A DNA stretch of 45,194 nucleotides from an uncultured Succinatimonas sp. GTDB taxonomy: Bacteria > Pseudomonadota > Gammaproteobacteria > Enterobacterales > Succinivibrionaceae. Below the pieces are notes generated by a model. The model saw only the letters and a list, made by a program, of their open reading frames with translations. It was not told the DNA's origin and did no database searches. The DNA lies in assembly GCA_902465145.1 (NCBI GenBank), contig CABQMD010000001.1:1-45194 (forward strand). The letters are read 5' to 3'. Position numbers and translations under genes: made by a program. This document shows, piece after piece, positions 1 to 8,214 of the stretch (its first letter is position 1; each line of letters opens with the position of its first letter).

Positions 1-183
1 GGAGGTGACGAAGATGCAGATCTTATGCTTCCATTGCTTCTTAAACGTGCTACTAAAAGAGTAGTGGTTAAAAGACCGGCAGGCAGTGTTCCTCTGGCTG
101 TAAATTTACTTAGACCATCCGGGGCAACTGATGGAAAGGCTTGCAGGTTTGATATTTATTTTTCTGAGAGTGATCAAAATTAA
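1..183 (+). CDS. rsmJ: RsmJ C-terminal fragment (16S rRNA m2G1516 methyltransferase)
   Basis: The window opens inside a coding frame that runs 60 codons to TAA at 181-183. The segment KRVVVKRP followed about 28 residues later by CRFDIY matches my memory of the C-terminus of RsmJ (YhiQ), whose E. coli form has TKRVVVKRP and HRFDIY. RsmJ methylates G1516 of 16S rRNA with S-adenosylmethionine in the cytoplasm. The SAM-binding and catalytic parts lie upstream of the window and cannot be checked. It ends facing the minus-strand gene at 272-1048, with a hairpin between them. Identification is good for so short a piece because the C-terminal motif is distinctive. Confidence 0.82.
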   Translation, partial: GGDEDADLMLPLLLKRATKRVVVKRPAGSVPLAVNLLRPSGATDGKACRFDIYFSESDQN

Positions 184-193
184 CAGGTAATTA

Positions 194-222
194 TTCCTCC
201 TCCGTAGATTCAGGAGGAGGAA
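194..222. terminator. GC-rich hairpin between convergent genes
   Basis: Ten-base arms TTCCTCCTCC (194-203) and GGAGGAGGAA (213-222) pair perfectly around a 9-nt loop. The hairpin sits between the stop of rsmJ and the stop of the convergent minus-strand gene. No clean T tract follows on either strand, so it is a probable bidirectional transcription stop rather than a textbook intrinsic terminator. Confidence 0.5.
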
Positions 223-271
223 AAGAGCGTGGATTATGCTCCGGATTGCAAAGAAGCAAATCAATCTATGC

Positions 272-1048
272 TTAATGCTGTTGAGATAACGGACGATCAA
301 ATCCAGCTTGTATGAAATCTTTCATTACCTGTTCGTTGCTTTTTAGATAATTAGCCAGTCTCTGAACATCACTTTTTTTCTCGGCATCTTTTAATATAAC
401 TAAATAATAGTCAAGTTCCGGGTAAAGCTCTTTAGGAGTTTGCCAGAATGAACCTCGTATGTGACCGGTTTGATCCAATATGAGAGGGCGGGTTAGAAAT
501 CCGGCTTGTACATTGCCGTTTTCTACTAGTGATAGGACTTGATATTCGTGTTCGGTACGGTAAATCCTGCCTTTTAAGTAATCTGTTGGAAAGTTTTTTC
601 TGGAAACTATTTTCGACGTTGCATAACCTACAGGAGTCAGTTTTGCGTTGGGAAGCGCAAGGGATTTTAATTTTTTGTTGGCCACTGCACTTGCTTTATT
701 GTCTAACAGAGTCGGATCTGCAGACCAAAGGATCAGAGGTGCACGTACCAGTACCGACATAGAAGAAGCAGAGGCTTTCCCTGCACGTACCAACAGTACC
801 GGCAGTTTTTCATCCGCACTTATTACGAGCTCACAATGATTGTTATCCTCTGCTAGAAGTGCTTCTAAATCTTCCCCAGCAGCGTATTTACTTGTGATCT
901 CTGTAGGAGAGTGTTCTTTTATGGCTTCAAGTGCTGAATATGTTTGGGTAGATGCGCATAAGGTAACGGCAGAACAAGTTTCTTTTGGAAAAATACTTAA
1001 TAAAAAAGCAGTGCCTATTACGTTTAGAATTTCAGATGTTTTTCGCAT
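272..1048 (-). CDS. ModA-like periplasmic substrate-binding protein
   Basis: The 258-residue protein has a hydrophobic N-terminal segment (about residues 9-27) that looks like an export signal. After it the pattern follows the molybdate-binding ModA family: LCAST at the mature start, then ISADEKL near residue 77, a conserved VLVRAPL strand, PVGYATS around 138-144 and a late YLVILKDA strand. ModA captures oxyanions in the periplasm for an ABC importer. No modB or modC is adjacent. The gene instead overlaps the 3' end of a sugar transporter by 25 nt, so it is probably translated with it, and the true ligand is uncertain. AGGA lies about 8 nt before the ATG. Confident in the fold family, not in molybdate specificity. 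Confidence 0.7.
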   Translation of the reverse strand: MRKTSEILNVIGTAFLLSIFPKETCSAVTLCASTQTYSALEAIKEHSPTEITSKYAAGEDLEALLAEDNNHCELVISADEKLPVLLVRAGKASASSMSVLVRAPLILWSADPTLLDNKASAVANKKLKSLALPNAKLTPVGYATSKIVSRKNFPTDYLKGRIYRTEHEYQVLSLVENGNVQAGFLTRPLILDQTGHIRGSFWQTPKELYPELDYYLVILKDAEKKSDVQRLANYLKSNEQVMKDFIQAGFDRPLSQQH

Positions 1049-2859
1049 TGTAGGATCCTGTCGGTTATTTCTTCCGTTTTTACAGCTTTTCTGAGTCTGT
1101 CACTAAAACCTTTTGTATTGAGAATTAAGGATAATTGCCCAAGAAGACTGATATAAGTATCAGGATCATCCGGTGAGACTATCATGAAGATAAGATCGCA
1201 TTTACGTCCGTCTGCAGCGTTGAAATCAAGAGGACTGTCCAAAGTGGCTATGGCTATGGCCGGTCTTGAAGAAAAAGGTCCCGTTGCATGCGGGATGGCA
1301 ATGCCTTCGGCAATTCCTGCCGGAGATTTTTCATGTTTTTCTTTGAGTGTTTGTAAAAATTCTTCGGCTGAATTGATAGCTCGTATTTGGACTAGTTTTG
1401 AAGTCAGCACGCGTATTGCTTGTTGTGGATTTAATACATGTAATCTACAGATCACCGCTTGTTCGTTTATAGCATAACGCAGAGGGTGACTGCTGTAACC
1501 TGCACTGATATTCTTTCCTTCCCGATCATCTTCTAAATATTTAAGTACGTTCTCAAAAAATCTGCCGTGCAGTTTGTAATTCAAAAGATATGTTATTGTC
1601 ATTAAAATTACAGTTGTTACTGCAGCAACAACGGTAAAACGAAATGTAGGTAATAATAAATTTCCGTTGTTACCAGAGTGGTATACAAATGTTCCGAAAC
1701 GATTGCTGAGTGCAAATACAGTTAAAGCCAGCGGCAGGGCTAAACGACGTGCAGCTGTTTGGAGACAAAAAGCTACACAAGGCACTCTTTTACGTAATTT
1801 GAATTCTCCGTAATCAATACAATCGGCTGTCATTACTGTAGTTGAGGCCATTGACCAGCCGATCCCCAAATTGGCAAGAGCAAAAGCCAGAATCACGCCT
1901 CCTGTATTGTCCTGAGATCCAGGATTGAAGAAAATAAGTAAAGCATAACCAGTCCCCATAATGAATGCAGATGTGAGGAAAACTCCGCGTCTTGAAAAGA
2001 CCTTACACATTTTGGGAAATGAAACGTAAGCTGTTATTTGGGAAAAAATTGCAGGAAGTGCAAAAACAATTAACAATTCTTCGGTACTCTCAAGAAAGAG
2101 AATTGCTGAGGTTACGGCAACTACGGAAAGCATGACAGATAACTGTTGAAATAACATTACCGTAGCAGTGGTGATTAACTGATCGTTGCCAATTAACGAT
2201 TTGAAAAAGTCGGAAAAGGATAACAATCCCTGAGCAGGAATATCTTTAAATCTTCCAAATAACATCAGCGACGTTGCAAATAAAATTGCCGCAGCAATGG
2301 ATGCTCCTGAACGTAATAAATGCAGATCAGATAATGTTTTTGAAAAGAAAAAATAAATCAAGCATACGCTGATTAAAGAACCGGAGCATAGTACCCCTAA
2401 AGCTCTGGCTCTTGAAGAAATCAATTCACGCCGGCTGTTTTTATAGCTGAAAGATGCTGTTAAAGACCAAAAAGCAGTTTCAGAGCATACAAAAGCTACT
2501 GACCACAGAACGGATATGATAATTGCATAAGGAAAAGTATTATTGCAAGAAGAGGTTGGTGTTGCAAACATGATTAGCATGCAGGCACTGGTTGCCAAAG
2601 AGCCGCCCAGCATCCAAGACAGGCAGCCTTTTTTGACTATGAGTTGGCTGTCTATCAACCAACCTGTAAAGAAAGCGGATAAGGTTCCGGTGAATCCGAC
2701 AATTAGCAATTGCGTTCGAATTTCTTCAGCAGACAGCCGCAGAACAAAAACTAGATAAACTACAAAAAAGATCGTTACAAATGCCGAAGCGCAATAACGA
2801 CCTGCCGCGGCAACTATAAACGTTGCTTCGGCAGAAGCCAAATTTTGCAGGCGTTTCAT
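1024..2859 (-). CDS. MelB-type (GPH) sugar symporter fused to a C-terminal PTS EIIA (fructose/mannitol-type) domain
   Basis: Residues 1-435 form about 12 membrane segments. They carry the GPH/MelB signature TADCIDYGEFK (344-354) before a basic loop, as in cation-sugar symporters. Residues about 465-608 form a separate soluble domain matching PTS EIIA type 2: the phosphoryl-accepting site GIAIPHAT places the histidine at 524, followed by the alternating hydrophobic core (CDLIFMIVSPDD). LacS of lactic streptococci joins a GPH symporter to an EIIA domain of the glucose type; here the domain looks like the fructose/Ntr type. Known biology suggests phosphorylation of His524 could tune transport, but that is inference. 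The gene follows glmS by 34 nt. No strong Shine-Dalgarno precedes the ATG, suggesting coupling to upstream translation. The substrate cannot be read from sequence. Confidence 0.8.
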   Translation of the reverse strand: MKRLQNLASAEATFIVAAAGRYCASAFVTIFFVVYLVFVLRLSAEEIRTQLLIVGFTGTLSAFFTGWLIDSQLIVKKGCLSWMLGGSLATSACMLIMFATPTSSCNNTFPYAIIISVLWSVAFVCSETAFWSLTASFSYKNSRRELISSRARALGVLCSGSLISVCLIYFFFSKTLSDLHLLRSGASIAAAILFATSLMLFGRFKDIPAQGLLSFSDFFKSLIGNDQLITTATVMLFQQLSVMLSVVAVTSAILFLESTEELLIVFALPAIFSQITAYVSFPKMCKVFSRRGVFLTSAFIMGTGYALLIFFNPGSQDNTGGVILAFALANLGIGWSMASTTVMTADCIDYGEFKLRKRVPCVAFCLQTAARRLALPLALTVFALSNRFGTFVYHSGNNGNLLLPTFRFTVVAAVTTVILMTITYLLNYKLHGRFFENVLKYLEDDREGKNISAGYSSHPLRYAINEQAVICRLHVLNPQQAIRVLTSKLVQIRAINSAEEFLQTLKEKHEKSPAGIAEGIAIPHATGPFSSRPAIAIATLDSPLDFNAADGRKCDLIFMIVSPDDPDTYISLLGQLSLILNTKGFSDRLRKAVKTEEITDRILQCEKHLKF

Positions 2860-2893
2860 TACAAAAGTGCTTTATTAACTTGTAAGTTATGCT

Positions 2894-3895
2894 TTATTCC
2901 ACAGTTACTGATTTAGCTAAATTGCGGGGTTGATCCACGTCCGTGCCGTTTATCAAAGCGCAGTAATAGGCAAGAAGTTGTAATGGCAAGGTAAAGAGAA
3001 TTGGATATAAAACCGGACCTGACGCAGGTAATGCGATTATTTCCGTCTGACTGTCACTCTTTAAATTAGTTTTACCTTGAGAGAAAACAAAAAGTTTTCC
3101 CCCTCTGGCTCTGACTTCTTCGATATTTGATTCAAGTTTACCTAAAAGTTCATTGTCGGGAGCTACCACCACAACTGGCATATTCTCGTCTATCAGCGCA
3201 ATGGGGCCGTGCTTCAATTCACCGGCAGCATATCCTTCAGCATGGATATAGCTGATTTCTTTAAGCTTTAGCGCTCCTTCCAATGCAATCGGATACATTA
3301 TTCCACGTCCTAGAAACAGGCAGTGATGTTTGCCAGCAAAACGTTCTGCAAGCAGTGCAATACGGTGATCACATTTGAGAACTTCTGAGGCTGCACTAGG
3401 TAATTCGGAAATGGCATTACAAATTTCGTTGCATTGTGTATCGTTTATTTTTTTCTGAACAGTTCCTAAGTAGGTGCTCAGTAGTAAAAGACACAGCAAT
3501 TGCGTGGTGAAAGCTTTTGTGGAAGCTACGCCGATTTCTGCTCCTGCTCTAGTAAGCATTGCGTAGTCGCTTTCTCGAACTAATGAAGAAGCTGCAACGT
3601 TGCATATGCACAGCGAAGCTTCATATCCTTGATTTTTGGCAAGTCGTAAAGAGGCGAGAGTATCTGCGGTTTCGCCTGATTGGGATATGGTTATGAACAG
3701 TGAATGAGGTTTGACCACTGCTTTACGGTAACGGTATTCAGAAGCTATTTCTACTGAGGATGAAATTCCGGCCAATTCTTCAAACCAGTATTTGCCCACA
3801 AGACCTGCATGGTATGAAGTTCCGCAGGCGACAATCTTTATATTTTCGATGTTTTTAAACCGCGAACAGATGAAAGATCCACTGTTCCATCGCAT
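2894..3895 (-). CDS. glmS: Glucosamine-6-phosphate synthase, isomerase half (after frameshift)
   Basis: This frame carries the two SIS (sugar isomerase) domains of GlmS. Visible marks are [12 protein letters not shown] at the start of the first SIS domain, SQSGETADT for fructose-6-phosphate binding, and the C-terminal end [13 protein letters not shown]. The lysine in LAKSVTVE corresponds to the conserved C-terminal active-site region. Residues before KNIENIKIV (about the first 13) are out-of-frame reading and not real GlmS sequence. The authentic sequence continues from the N-terminal half by a -1 shift around 3853-3859. Joined, the two halves give about 605 residues, against 609 for E. coli GlmS, with nothing missing. 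No convincing ribosome site precedes this frame's own ATG, so independent translation is unlikely. Confidence 0.85.
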   Translation of the reverse strand: MRWNSGSFICSRFKNIENIKIVACGTSYHAGLVGKYWFEELAGISSSVEIASEYRYRKAVVKPHSLFITISQSGETADTLASLRLAKNQGYEASLCICNVAASSLVRESDYAMLTRAGAEIGVASTKAFTTQLLCLLLLSTYLGTVQKKINDTQCNEICNAISELPSAASEVLKCDHRIALLAERFAGKHHCLFLGRGIMYPIALEGALKLKEISYIHAEGYAAGELKHGPIALIDENMPVVVVAPDNELLGKLESNIEEVRARGGKLFVFSQGKTNLKSDSQTEIIALPASGPVLYPILFTLPLQLLAYYCALINGTDVDQPRNLAKSVTVE

Positions 3896-4710
3896 ATTCT
3901 GCCCAAGGATGTGTGTTCGAGAGCCTGAGGTTGCTCGAAGATTTCCTTTTGCATGAAATGACGGTATTTACCTTTGGATATCGATTCTGCATCCAAATCA
4001 GATTCGCATATTTCAGTTTTTCTTTCGTTAAGATGCAGATCGAATACTTTAACTGAGGAGACGGTAATTTCTGCAATAGAGCCTTCTTCAGGATATATAA
4101 AACGGTGGGTTACTGGCAAAAGAGCCAAAACATCTGAAGCAACAAAATTTTCTTCTATACCAAGGCCTATGACTAAAGGAGAACCTTGTCTTGCGCATAG
4201 CATTTTTTCCGGATTTTTACGATCCACAAGAGCAATTGCGTAAGATCCTTTGACTTTGCGCAGAGCTTCGGCAAGTGCCGTTTTGAGAGGTAAGCCTTTT
4301 TTGACAGCAAGGAAATGGATTTCGGCAAGAAGCACTTCGGTATCTGTTTGTGATTTAAATTCATACCCTTCAGCGATAAGAGCACTTTTTAATTCGGCAA
4401 AGTTTTCAATAATGCCGTTATGAACCAAAGCCAAATCGCCTATTATGTGCGGATGTGCATTGGCAATTGACGGTTCACCGTGAGTAGCCCACCGCGTGTG
4501 TGCAATGCCAGTAGTTCCGAGACATCCTTGTTTCTGTACCAATGCTTTAAGGGCTGTAACCTTTTCTACGGTTTTAAGACAGGTGAATTCATGCAGATTT
4601 ACAGTACACAGACCGCAACTGTCGTAACCGCGATATTCAAGTCTTGAGAGTCCCTCAAGCAAAATAGGTGCTACCTGACGCTGTGCTACAGCTGCGACAA
4701 TTCCGCACAT
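3838..4710 (-). CDS. glmS: Glucosamine-6-phosphate synthase, glutaminase half (before frameshift)
   Basis: The protein starts MCGIVA, giving the N-terminal nucleophile Cys after Met removal. It contains the class II glutamine amidotransferase marks HTRWATHG and HNGIIENF. It supplies ammonia from glutamine for conversion of fructose-6-phosphate to glucosamine-6-phosphate, the first step to UDP-GlcNAc. Good GlmS sequence ([10 protein letters not shown], then a DGTVDLS stretch) continues to residue 286, after which the frame adds four foreign residues and stops. The SIS half resumes in the -1 frame. The gene is 43 nt downstream of glmU, the usual partner order. The break could be a lost A in a homopolymer (real or sequencing) or programmed shifting. 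An intact activity is expected because cell-wall synthesis normally needs it. Confidence 0.87.
   Translation of the reverse strand: MCGIVAAVAQRQVAPILLEGLSRLEYRGYDSCGLCTVNLHEFTCLKTVEKVTALKALVQKQGCLGTTGIAHTRWATHGEPSIANAHPHIIGDLALVHNGIIENFAELKSALIAEGYEFKSQTDTEVLLAEIHFLAVKKGLPLKTALAEALRKVKGSYAIALVDRKNPEKMLCARQGSPLVIGLGIEENFVASDVLALLPVTHRFIYPEEGSIAEITVSSVKVFDLHLNERKTEICESDLDAESISKGKYRHFMQKEIFEQPQALEHTSLGRICDGTVDLSSVRGLKTSKI
3853..3859 (-). other. Slippery heptamer at the glmS frame junction
   Basis: Read on the minus strand in the glutaminase frame, the junction is T TTA AAA followed by AC, which has the X XXY YYZ form used in -1 frameshifting. Slipping back one base gives TTT AAA AAC and joins the two glmS halves without losing or adding a residue relative to the family. 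One extra A in the five-A run (3852-3856) would also restore the frame. A possible CCTGC/GCAGG stem begins about 24 nt downstream, too far for a classical stimulator. Confidence 0.5.
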
Positions 4711-4753
4711 AATGACTCCTTTAAAAAACCAACTGCCCGTTATACCACAAAAA

Positions 4754-6145
4754 TTACTTGTCTTTTCTGGGTCTTTGATACCCTTTCATACAAAGACCAT
4801 TGACACGGGAAATAACAAGATCATTTTCTGTTGCCTTTATTCTGGACGTATAAGTGGTGCCTGCTGCTATGGTAACGCCTGTCGGAACATTTACTGGTGC
4901 AACCAATTGGGTGTCTGAGCCTATAAATACATCGTCACCTATTATTGTGCAATGTTTGTTTGCACCGTCATAATTGCAAGTGATGGTACCGGCGCCCACG
5001 TTTACTCCTGCTCCGAGTTGAGCGTCTCCTAAATAAGAAAGGTGTCCTGCTTTAGTACCTTTTCCAATGACAGATTTCTTAACTTCCACGAAATCACCGA
5101 TGTGCACTTCATCTTCAAGAACATTTCCAGGTCTCAATCTGGCAAAAGGACCGATGGTTGTGCGTTTTTTCATTAAGGATGACTCCATGACGGTATAAGG
5201 GGAAATTACTGAGTCATCTCCTATTTTGCAATCTTTGATCACACAACCTGCTTCTATACGTACACGATCTCCTAATTCTATTTCGCCTTCAAATACGCAG
5301 TTAACGTCAATATAGCAGTCTTTACCGCATGTAAGCCTGCCGCGGATGTCGATACGGGAAGGATCAGCCAAGGTTACGCCGTATTCACGCATCAATTGTT
5401 CTGCTTGCATATGCTGATAAGTACGTTCTGCAAATGCCAGTTGTGGTTTGGTGTTTACACCTGTCAGTACGGAAAAATCAGGTGCCATGGACAGTCCGAC
5501 GTCATGTCCTGATTCGACTAACATTCCGGCGAGATCTGTAAGGTAATATTCTCCTTGAGAGTTATTGTTGCGTATTTTGGGTAGCCATTTTTTGAGAACT
5601 GAAGCTTTGGCACAGATAATTCCGGTATTTATCTCGTGGATGAGTTTTGTTTGTTCGGAAGCATCTCTTTCTTCAACAATGTATTCAAGTTTTCCGAGAT
5701 TATCTCGTACTATCCGTCCGTAACCGAAAGGATTGTCTGCGTAAGCGCTTAATACGCACAGATCGTGTTTTTGTGATTCGACAATAAAGTCGCCCAAAAC
5801 CTGAGCGGGAGTCAATGGAGTATCGCCGTACAGAACTAATACCAAAGAATCGTCTTTAATGTTCGGAAGAGCACAAGAGACGGCGTGTCCGGTTCCGAGT
5901 TGTTCGGACTGCATTACGCAGTCTATGCGTGAACGAATGGTGGCAGGAAGGGCAGTTAATGATTGTTCTATAAGTTCTGCATGATGTCCTACCACTACAT
6001 GGATATGCGCAGGATCTAGTAATGATGCGGTTTTAATTACCATCTCCAGCATGGGGCGGCCTGCTATCGGGTGTAAAACTTTTGGCAAATCGGAGAGCAT
6101 GCGTTTGCCTTTGCCTGCAGCTAGGATCACGATTTCAAGCGACAT
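4754..6145 (-). CDS. glmU: Bifunctional GlmU: GlcN-1-P acetyltransferase / GlcNAc-1-P uridylyltransferase
   Basis: The N-terminal half has the nucleotidyltransferase loop LAAGKGKRM (residues 8-16) and the downstream PKVLHPIAGRPML, as in pyrophosphorylases. The second half is a left-handed beta helix of hexapeptide repeats, with KKSVIGKGTKAGHLSYLGDA matching the acetyltransferase active site region. At 463 residues it is the family length (E. coli 456). It acetylates glucosamine-1-phosphate and then forms UDP-GlcNAc for peptidoglycan and lipopolysaccharide. The start codon overlaps the lgt stop by one base (TAATG), indicating translational coupling, and glmS follows. The C-terminal RPRKDK tail resembles the E. 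coli end. Very confident. Confidence 0.96.
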   Translation of the reverse strand: MSLEIVILAAGKGKRMLSDLPKVLHPIAGRPMLEMVIKTASLLDPAHIHVVVGHHAELIEQSLTALPATIRSRIDCVMQSEQLGTGHAVSCALPNIKDDSLVLVLYGDTPLTPAQVLGDFIVESQKHDLCVLSAYADNPFGYGRIVRDNLGKLEYIVEERDASEQTKLIHEINTGIICAKASVLKKWLPKIRNNNSQGEYYLTDLAGMLVESGHDVGLSMAPDFSVLTGVNTKPQLAFAERTYQHMQAEQLMREYGVTLADPSRIDIRGRLTCGKDCYIDVNCVFEGEIELGDRVRIEAGCVIKDCKIGDDSVISPYTVMESSLMKKRTTIGPFARLRPGNVLEDEVHIGDFVEVKKSVIGKGTKAGHLSYLGDAQLGAGVNVGAGTITCNYDGANKHCTIIGDDVFIGSDTQLVAPVNVPTGVTIAAGTTYTSRIKATENDLVISRVNGLCMKGYQRPRKDK

Positions 6146-6939
6146 TACAATTTCCTCTTTATTTTTCTTGCATTCAAACAGGAGACGATTATTACGAGAA
6201 TACCTGCAATTATGAAAGGCATACTGAGGTATTGGCCTACTGTGAATATGGAATCAGTTGAATAATCTGCTTGCTCTTCTTTGACCATTTCAATGAAGAA
6301 TCGGGAGAGAAACACCAAGGTGATGAACATACCGAAAATTAGTCCGCGCGGTCTTGATCTGATGATGCGGTAGATTAGTGAAAGTAGTATGAAAATTACA
6401 CAATAAGATAAGGCTTCATATAACTGAGCCGGATGTCTCGGGAAGTTTTCACCCAAAGCCGTAAAAATTACACCGTAATTACCGTGTGTCGGAATACCGA
6501 CGATTTCAGAATTGAAGAAGTTGCCTATGCGGATCAAAGTGCAGACTAAAGCAGTTGGGATACTCAGCATATCGGAAATTTCAAAGAAAGCGTATCCATA
6601 TTTTTGGCAGAAATACCAGATAGCCAGTAAGACTCCCAAAGTTCCTCCGTGACTGGCAAGTCCGCCATTCCATACTTTTAAAATCTCGATTGGATGAGAT
6701 AAATAGTAATCAGGTGCATATATGAGACAGTGACCCAAACGGGCACCGATAACAGTGGCTATGAACAGCAATACGAACAAACGATCCAAATCTTCTGACT
6801 TGTAATGTTTGGCTTTAAATAATAACTGCATAATGCAGTAGCCTATGATAAAACCGCCGGAAAATAGCAGTCCGTACCATTTGACTGACACAGGACCCAA
6901 AGAGAAACATACAGGATCAAGCGAAGAAACGAACAACAT
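6145..6939 (-). CDS. lgt: Prolipoprotein diacylglyceryl transferase
   Basis: This 264-residue, roughly seven-span inner-membrane protein transfers diacylglycerol from phosphatidylglycerol to the lipobox cysteine of prolipoproteins. Diagnostic stretches include GLLFSGGFIIGY near the N-terminus, GARLGH, SHGGTLG (the conserved HGG motif, with His essential in E. coli Lgt) and IRIGNFFNSE, the Lgt signature. C-terminal LSRFFIEMVKEEQ is also typical. It appears to be the first gene of the minus-strand lgt-glmU-glmS-transporter-ModA run, and its upstream 115 bp are shared with a divergent gene. A candidate substrate, the AcrA-like lipoprotein, is encoded in this same window. Confidence 0.95.
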   Translation of the reverse strand: MLFVSSLDPVCFSLGPVSVKWYGLLFSGGFIIGYCIMQLLFKAKHYKSEDLDRLFVLLFIATVIGARLGHCLIYAPDYYLSHPIEILKVWNGGLASHGGTLGVLLAIWYFCQKYGYAFFEISDMLSIPTALVCTLIRIGNFFNSEIVGIPTHGNYGVIFTALGENFPRHPAQLYEALSYCVIFILLSLIYRIIRSRPRGLIFGMFITLVFLSRFFIEMVKEEQADYSTDSIFTVGQYLSMPFIIAGILVIIVSCLNARKIKRKL

Positions 6940-7054
6940 AATCCCTAACTCTCCAAAAAGAGAAATCGTAATACAAACTAAAGATACGGGATAAAGTAAA
7001 ATAACAACCTTGTATTTTAGCCGATTTTGGGCAAGGATTTCTTAGGAGAACTTA

Positions 7055-7513
7055 GTGGCATCGGTAGAACATTTCTTCTTAGGATGTGGAATAACCATGT
7101 TTAGTCTGGGGCTAATCGCATGCCTTATCCCAGGGAGTTTTAAACGCGGAGTAATAGCAATGCTAACAGGTGATGCTTGTTTTTTGTTGGCGATTTCGTA
7201 TCCGCGTTATTTTTCGCAATTTTCTGTATTTGCGCAAAACTGGCTTAATTATGCACTACTCGGAGTAGCTGTTGGGAGTGGATCCGGATGTCTGTGGCTA
7301 CTGCCGGGAGCATTGCGTCAGTTTTGGCAAAAACGCGGTAAAAAAAATTTGCCGAATAATGCTGTCTTACAAGAAGCAGTTACACAATTTTCCAATGAAC
7401 ATGCTCCGGCAACGTTATTCTCTTCTGTTAAAAAAGAAGAGAAATCAACAGAAAAAGATATTGTCAGCAGTACCATTTTTTCAGGGATAAAGAGGAAAGA
7501 TCATCTATGCTGA
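7055..7513 (+). CDS. Small membrane protein of unknown function
   Basis: I do not recognise this 152-residue protein. It has three predicted membrane spans (about residues 7-26, 32-48 and 64-86), then a basic stretch RQFWQKRGKK and a hydrophilic, lysine- and serine-rich tail of about 60 residues likely in the cytoplasm. The start is GTG, chosen because AGGAG sits 5 nt upstream (7045-7049). Its 3' end overlaps the start of the phosphopantetheinyl transferase gene by 7 nt, so the two are almost certainly one transcriptional and translational unit. The context hints at a link with carrier-protein activation, but nothing in the sequence proves it. Confidence 0.7.
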   Translation: MASVEHFFLGCGITMFSLGLIACLIPGSFKRGVIAMLTGDACFLLAISYPRYFSQFSVFAQNWLNYALLGVAVGSGSGCLWLLPGALRQFWQKRGKKNLPNNAVLQEAVTQFSNEHAPATLFSSVKKEEKSTEKDIVSSTIFSGIKRKDHLC

Positions 7514-8214
7514 CAGCATTAGCGTCAATTGAGGATGCCTTTGCTTTAAGTTGCGAATTAGCTGAAAGTTGGCATGAATCGGCTGAGTCTTTTGGAAATT
7601 TGCGCAGAGTGAGTTTTTTAGCCGGAAGGGCATTGGTACAACATTTGATAAGAGTTGCTGAACCGGACTTTGTTTTGCCGGCAATTGATTTTGACAACAG
7701 AGGAAAACCTTTTTTTTCGCAACGAGCAGATTGGTATTTTAATATCAGCCATAGTCAGGAAATGATTGCAGTAAGTGTCGGAAAGCAAGAGCAGGGGCTG
7801 GATCTGGAAGTTGTAAAGAAGCGTCCGATGTTAGAGTTGCTTAAACGCAGGATTTTGTCAGAAGCTGAACTTTCCTTTTTAAAGAAACAAACTCCTGAGT
7901 GTGCCGATAATCTTTTTTTTATGCTTTGGACACTTAGAGAATGTCTGCTTAAGCTGTCAGGCAGAGGTTTGGGCGGTCTTGAACAGGTGCAATGTGATCT
8001 TAATGCTGTGACTGCCTGGTGTCCTGATATTAATGTAGGATTTGTAAAAAGCAGACTAATATCGGAAGGTGAAGTAGGGGAAAACGGTAGAAAGTATTGG
8101 TTTAGCAGTTTTGTTCCTTTATATGAACAAGAGAGATTGTTTGTTTTAAAAAACGGCAGGTTAATGTCTGGAGACAATATCCTGCCTGAATTTTGTTTTA
8201 AAGTGCAAAATTGA
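7507..8214 (+). CDS. 4'-phosphopantetheinyl transferase, Sfp/AcpT type
   Basis: The protein transfers 4'-phosphopantetheine from CoA to a serine of an acyl- or peptidyl-carrier protein. Family marks are an early RVSFLAGRALVQHL block, NRGKPFF, FNISHSQEM, GLDLEVVKKR (metal-binding acidic pair) and WTLRECLLKLSGRGL, which corresponds to the W-x-x-[KR]-E-x-x-x-K motif. At 235 residues it fits the Sfp/AcpT two-lobe class rather than the short AcpS class. It overlaps the membrane protein gene upstream. Its stop codon at 8212-8214 directly abuts the dnaE stop at 8215-8217 with no space for a terminator. The partner carrier protein is unknown, and no biosynthetic cluster is nearby. Confidence 0.85.
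   Translation: MLTALASIEDAFALSCELAESWHESAESFGNLRRVSFLAGRALVQHLIRVAEPDFVLPAIDFDNRGKPFFSQRADWYFNISHSQEMIAVSVGKQEQGLDLEVVKKRPMLELLKRRILSEAELSFLKKQTPECADNLFFMLWTLRECLLKLSGRGLGGLEQVQCDLNAVTAWCPDINVGFVKSRLISEGEVGENGRKYWFSSFVPLYEQERLFVLKNGRLMSGDNILPEFCFKVQN

Noticed and set aside
3855-4076. 73-codon and other frames opposite or inside glmS
   Set aside because: Shadows of the glmS halves with no independent start signals.
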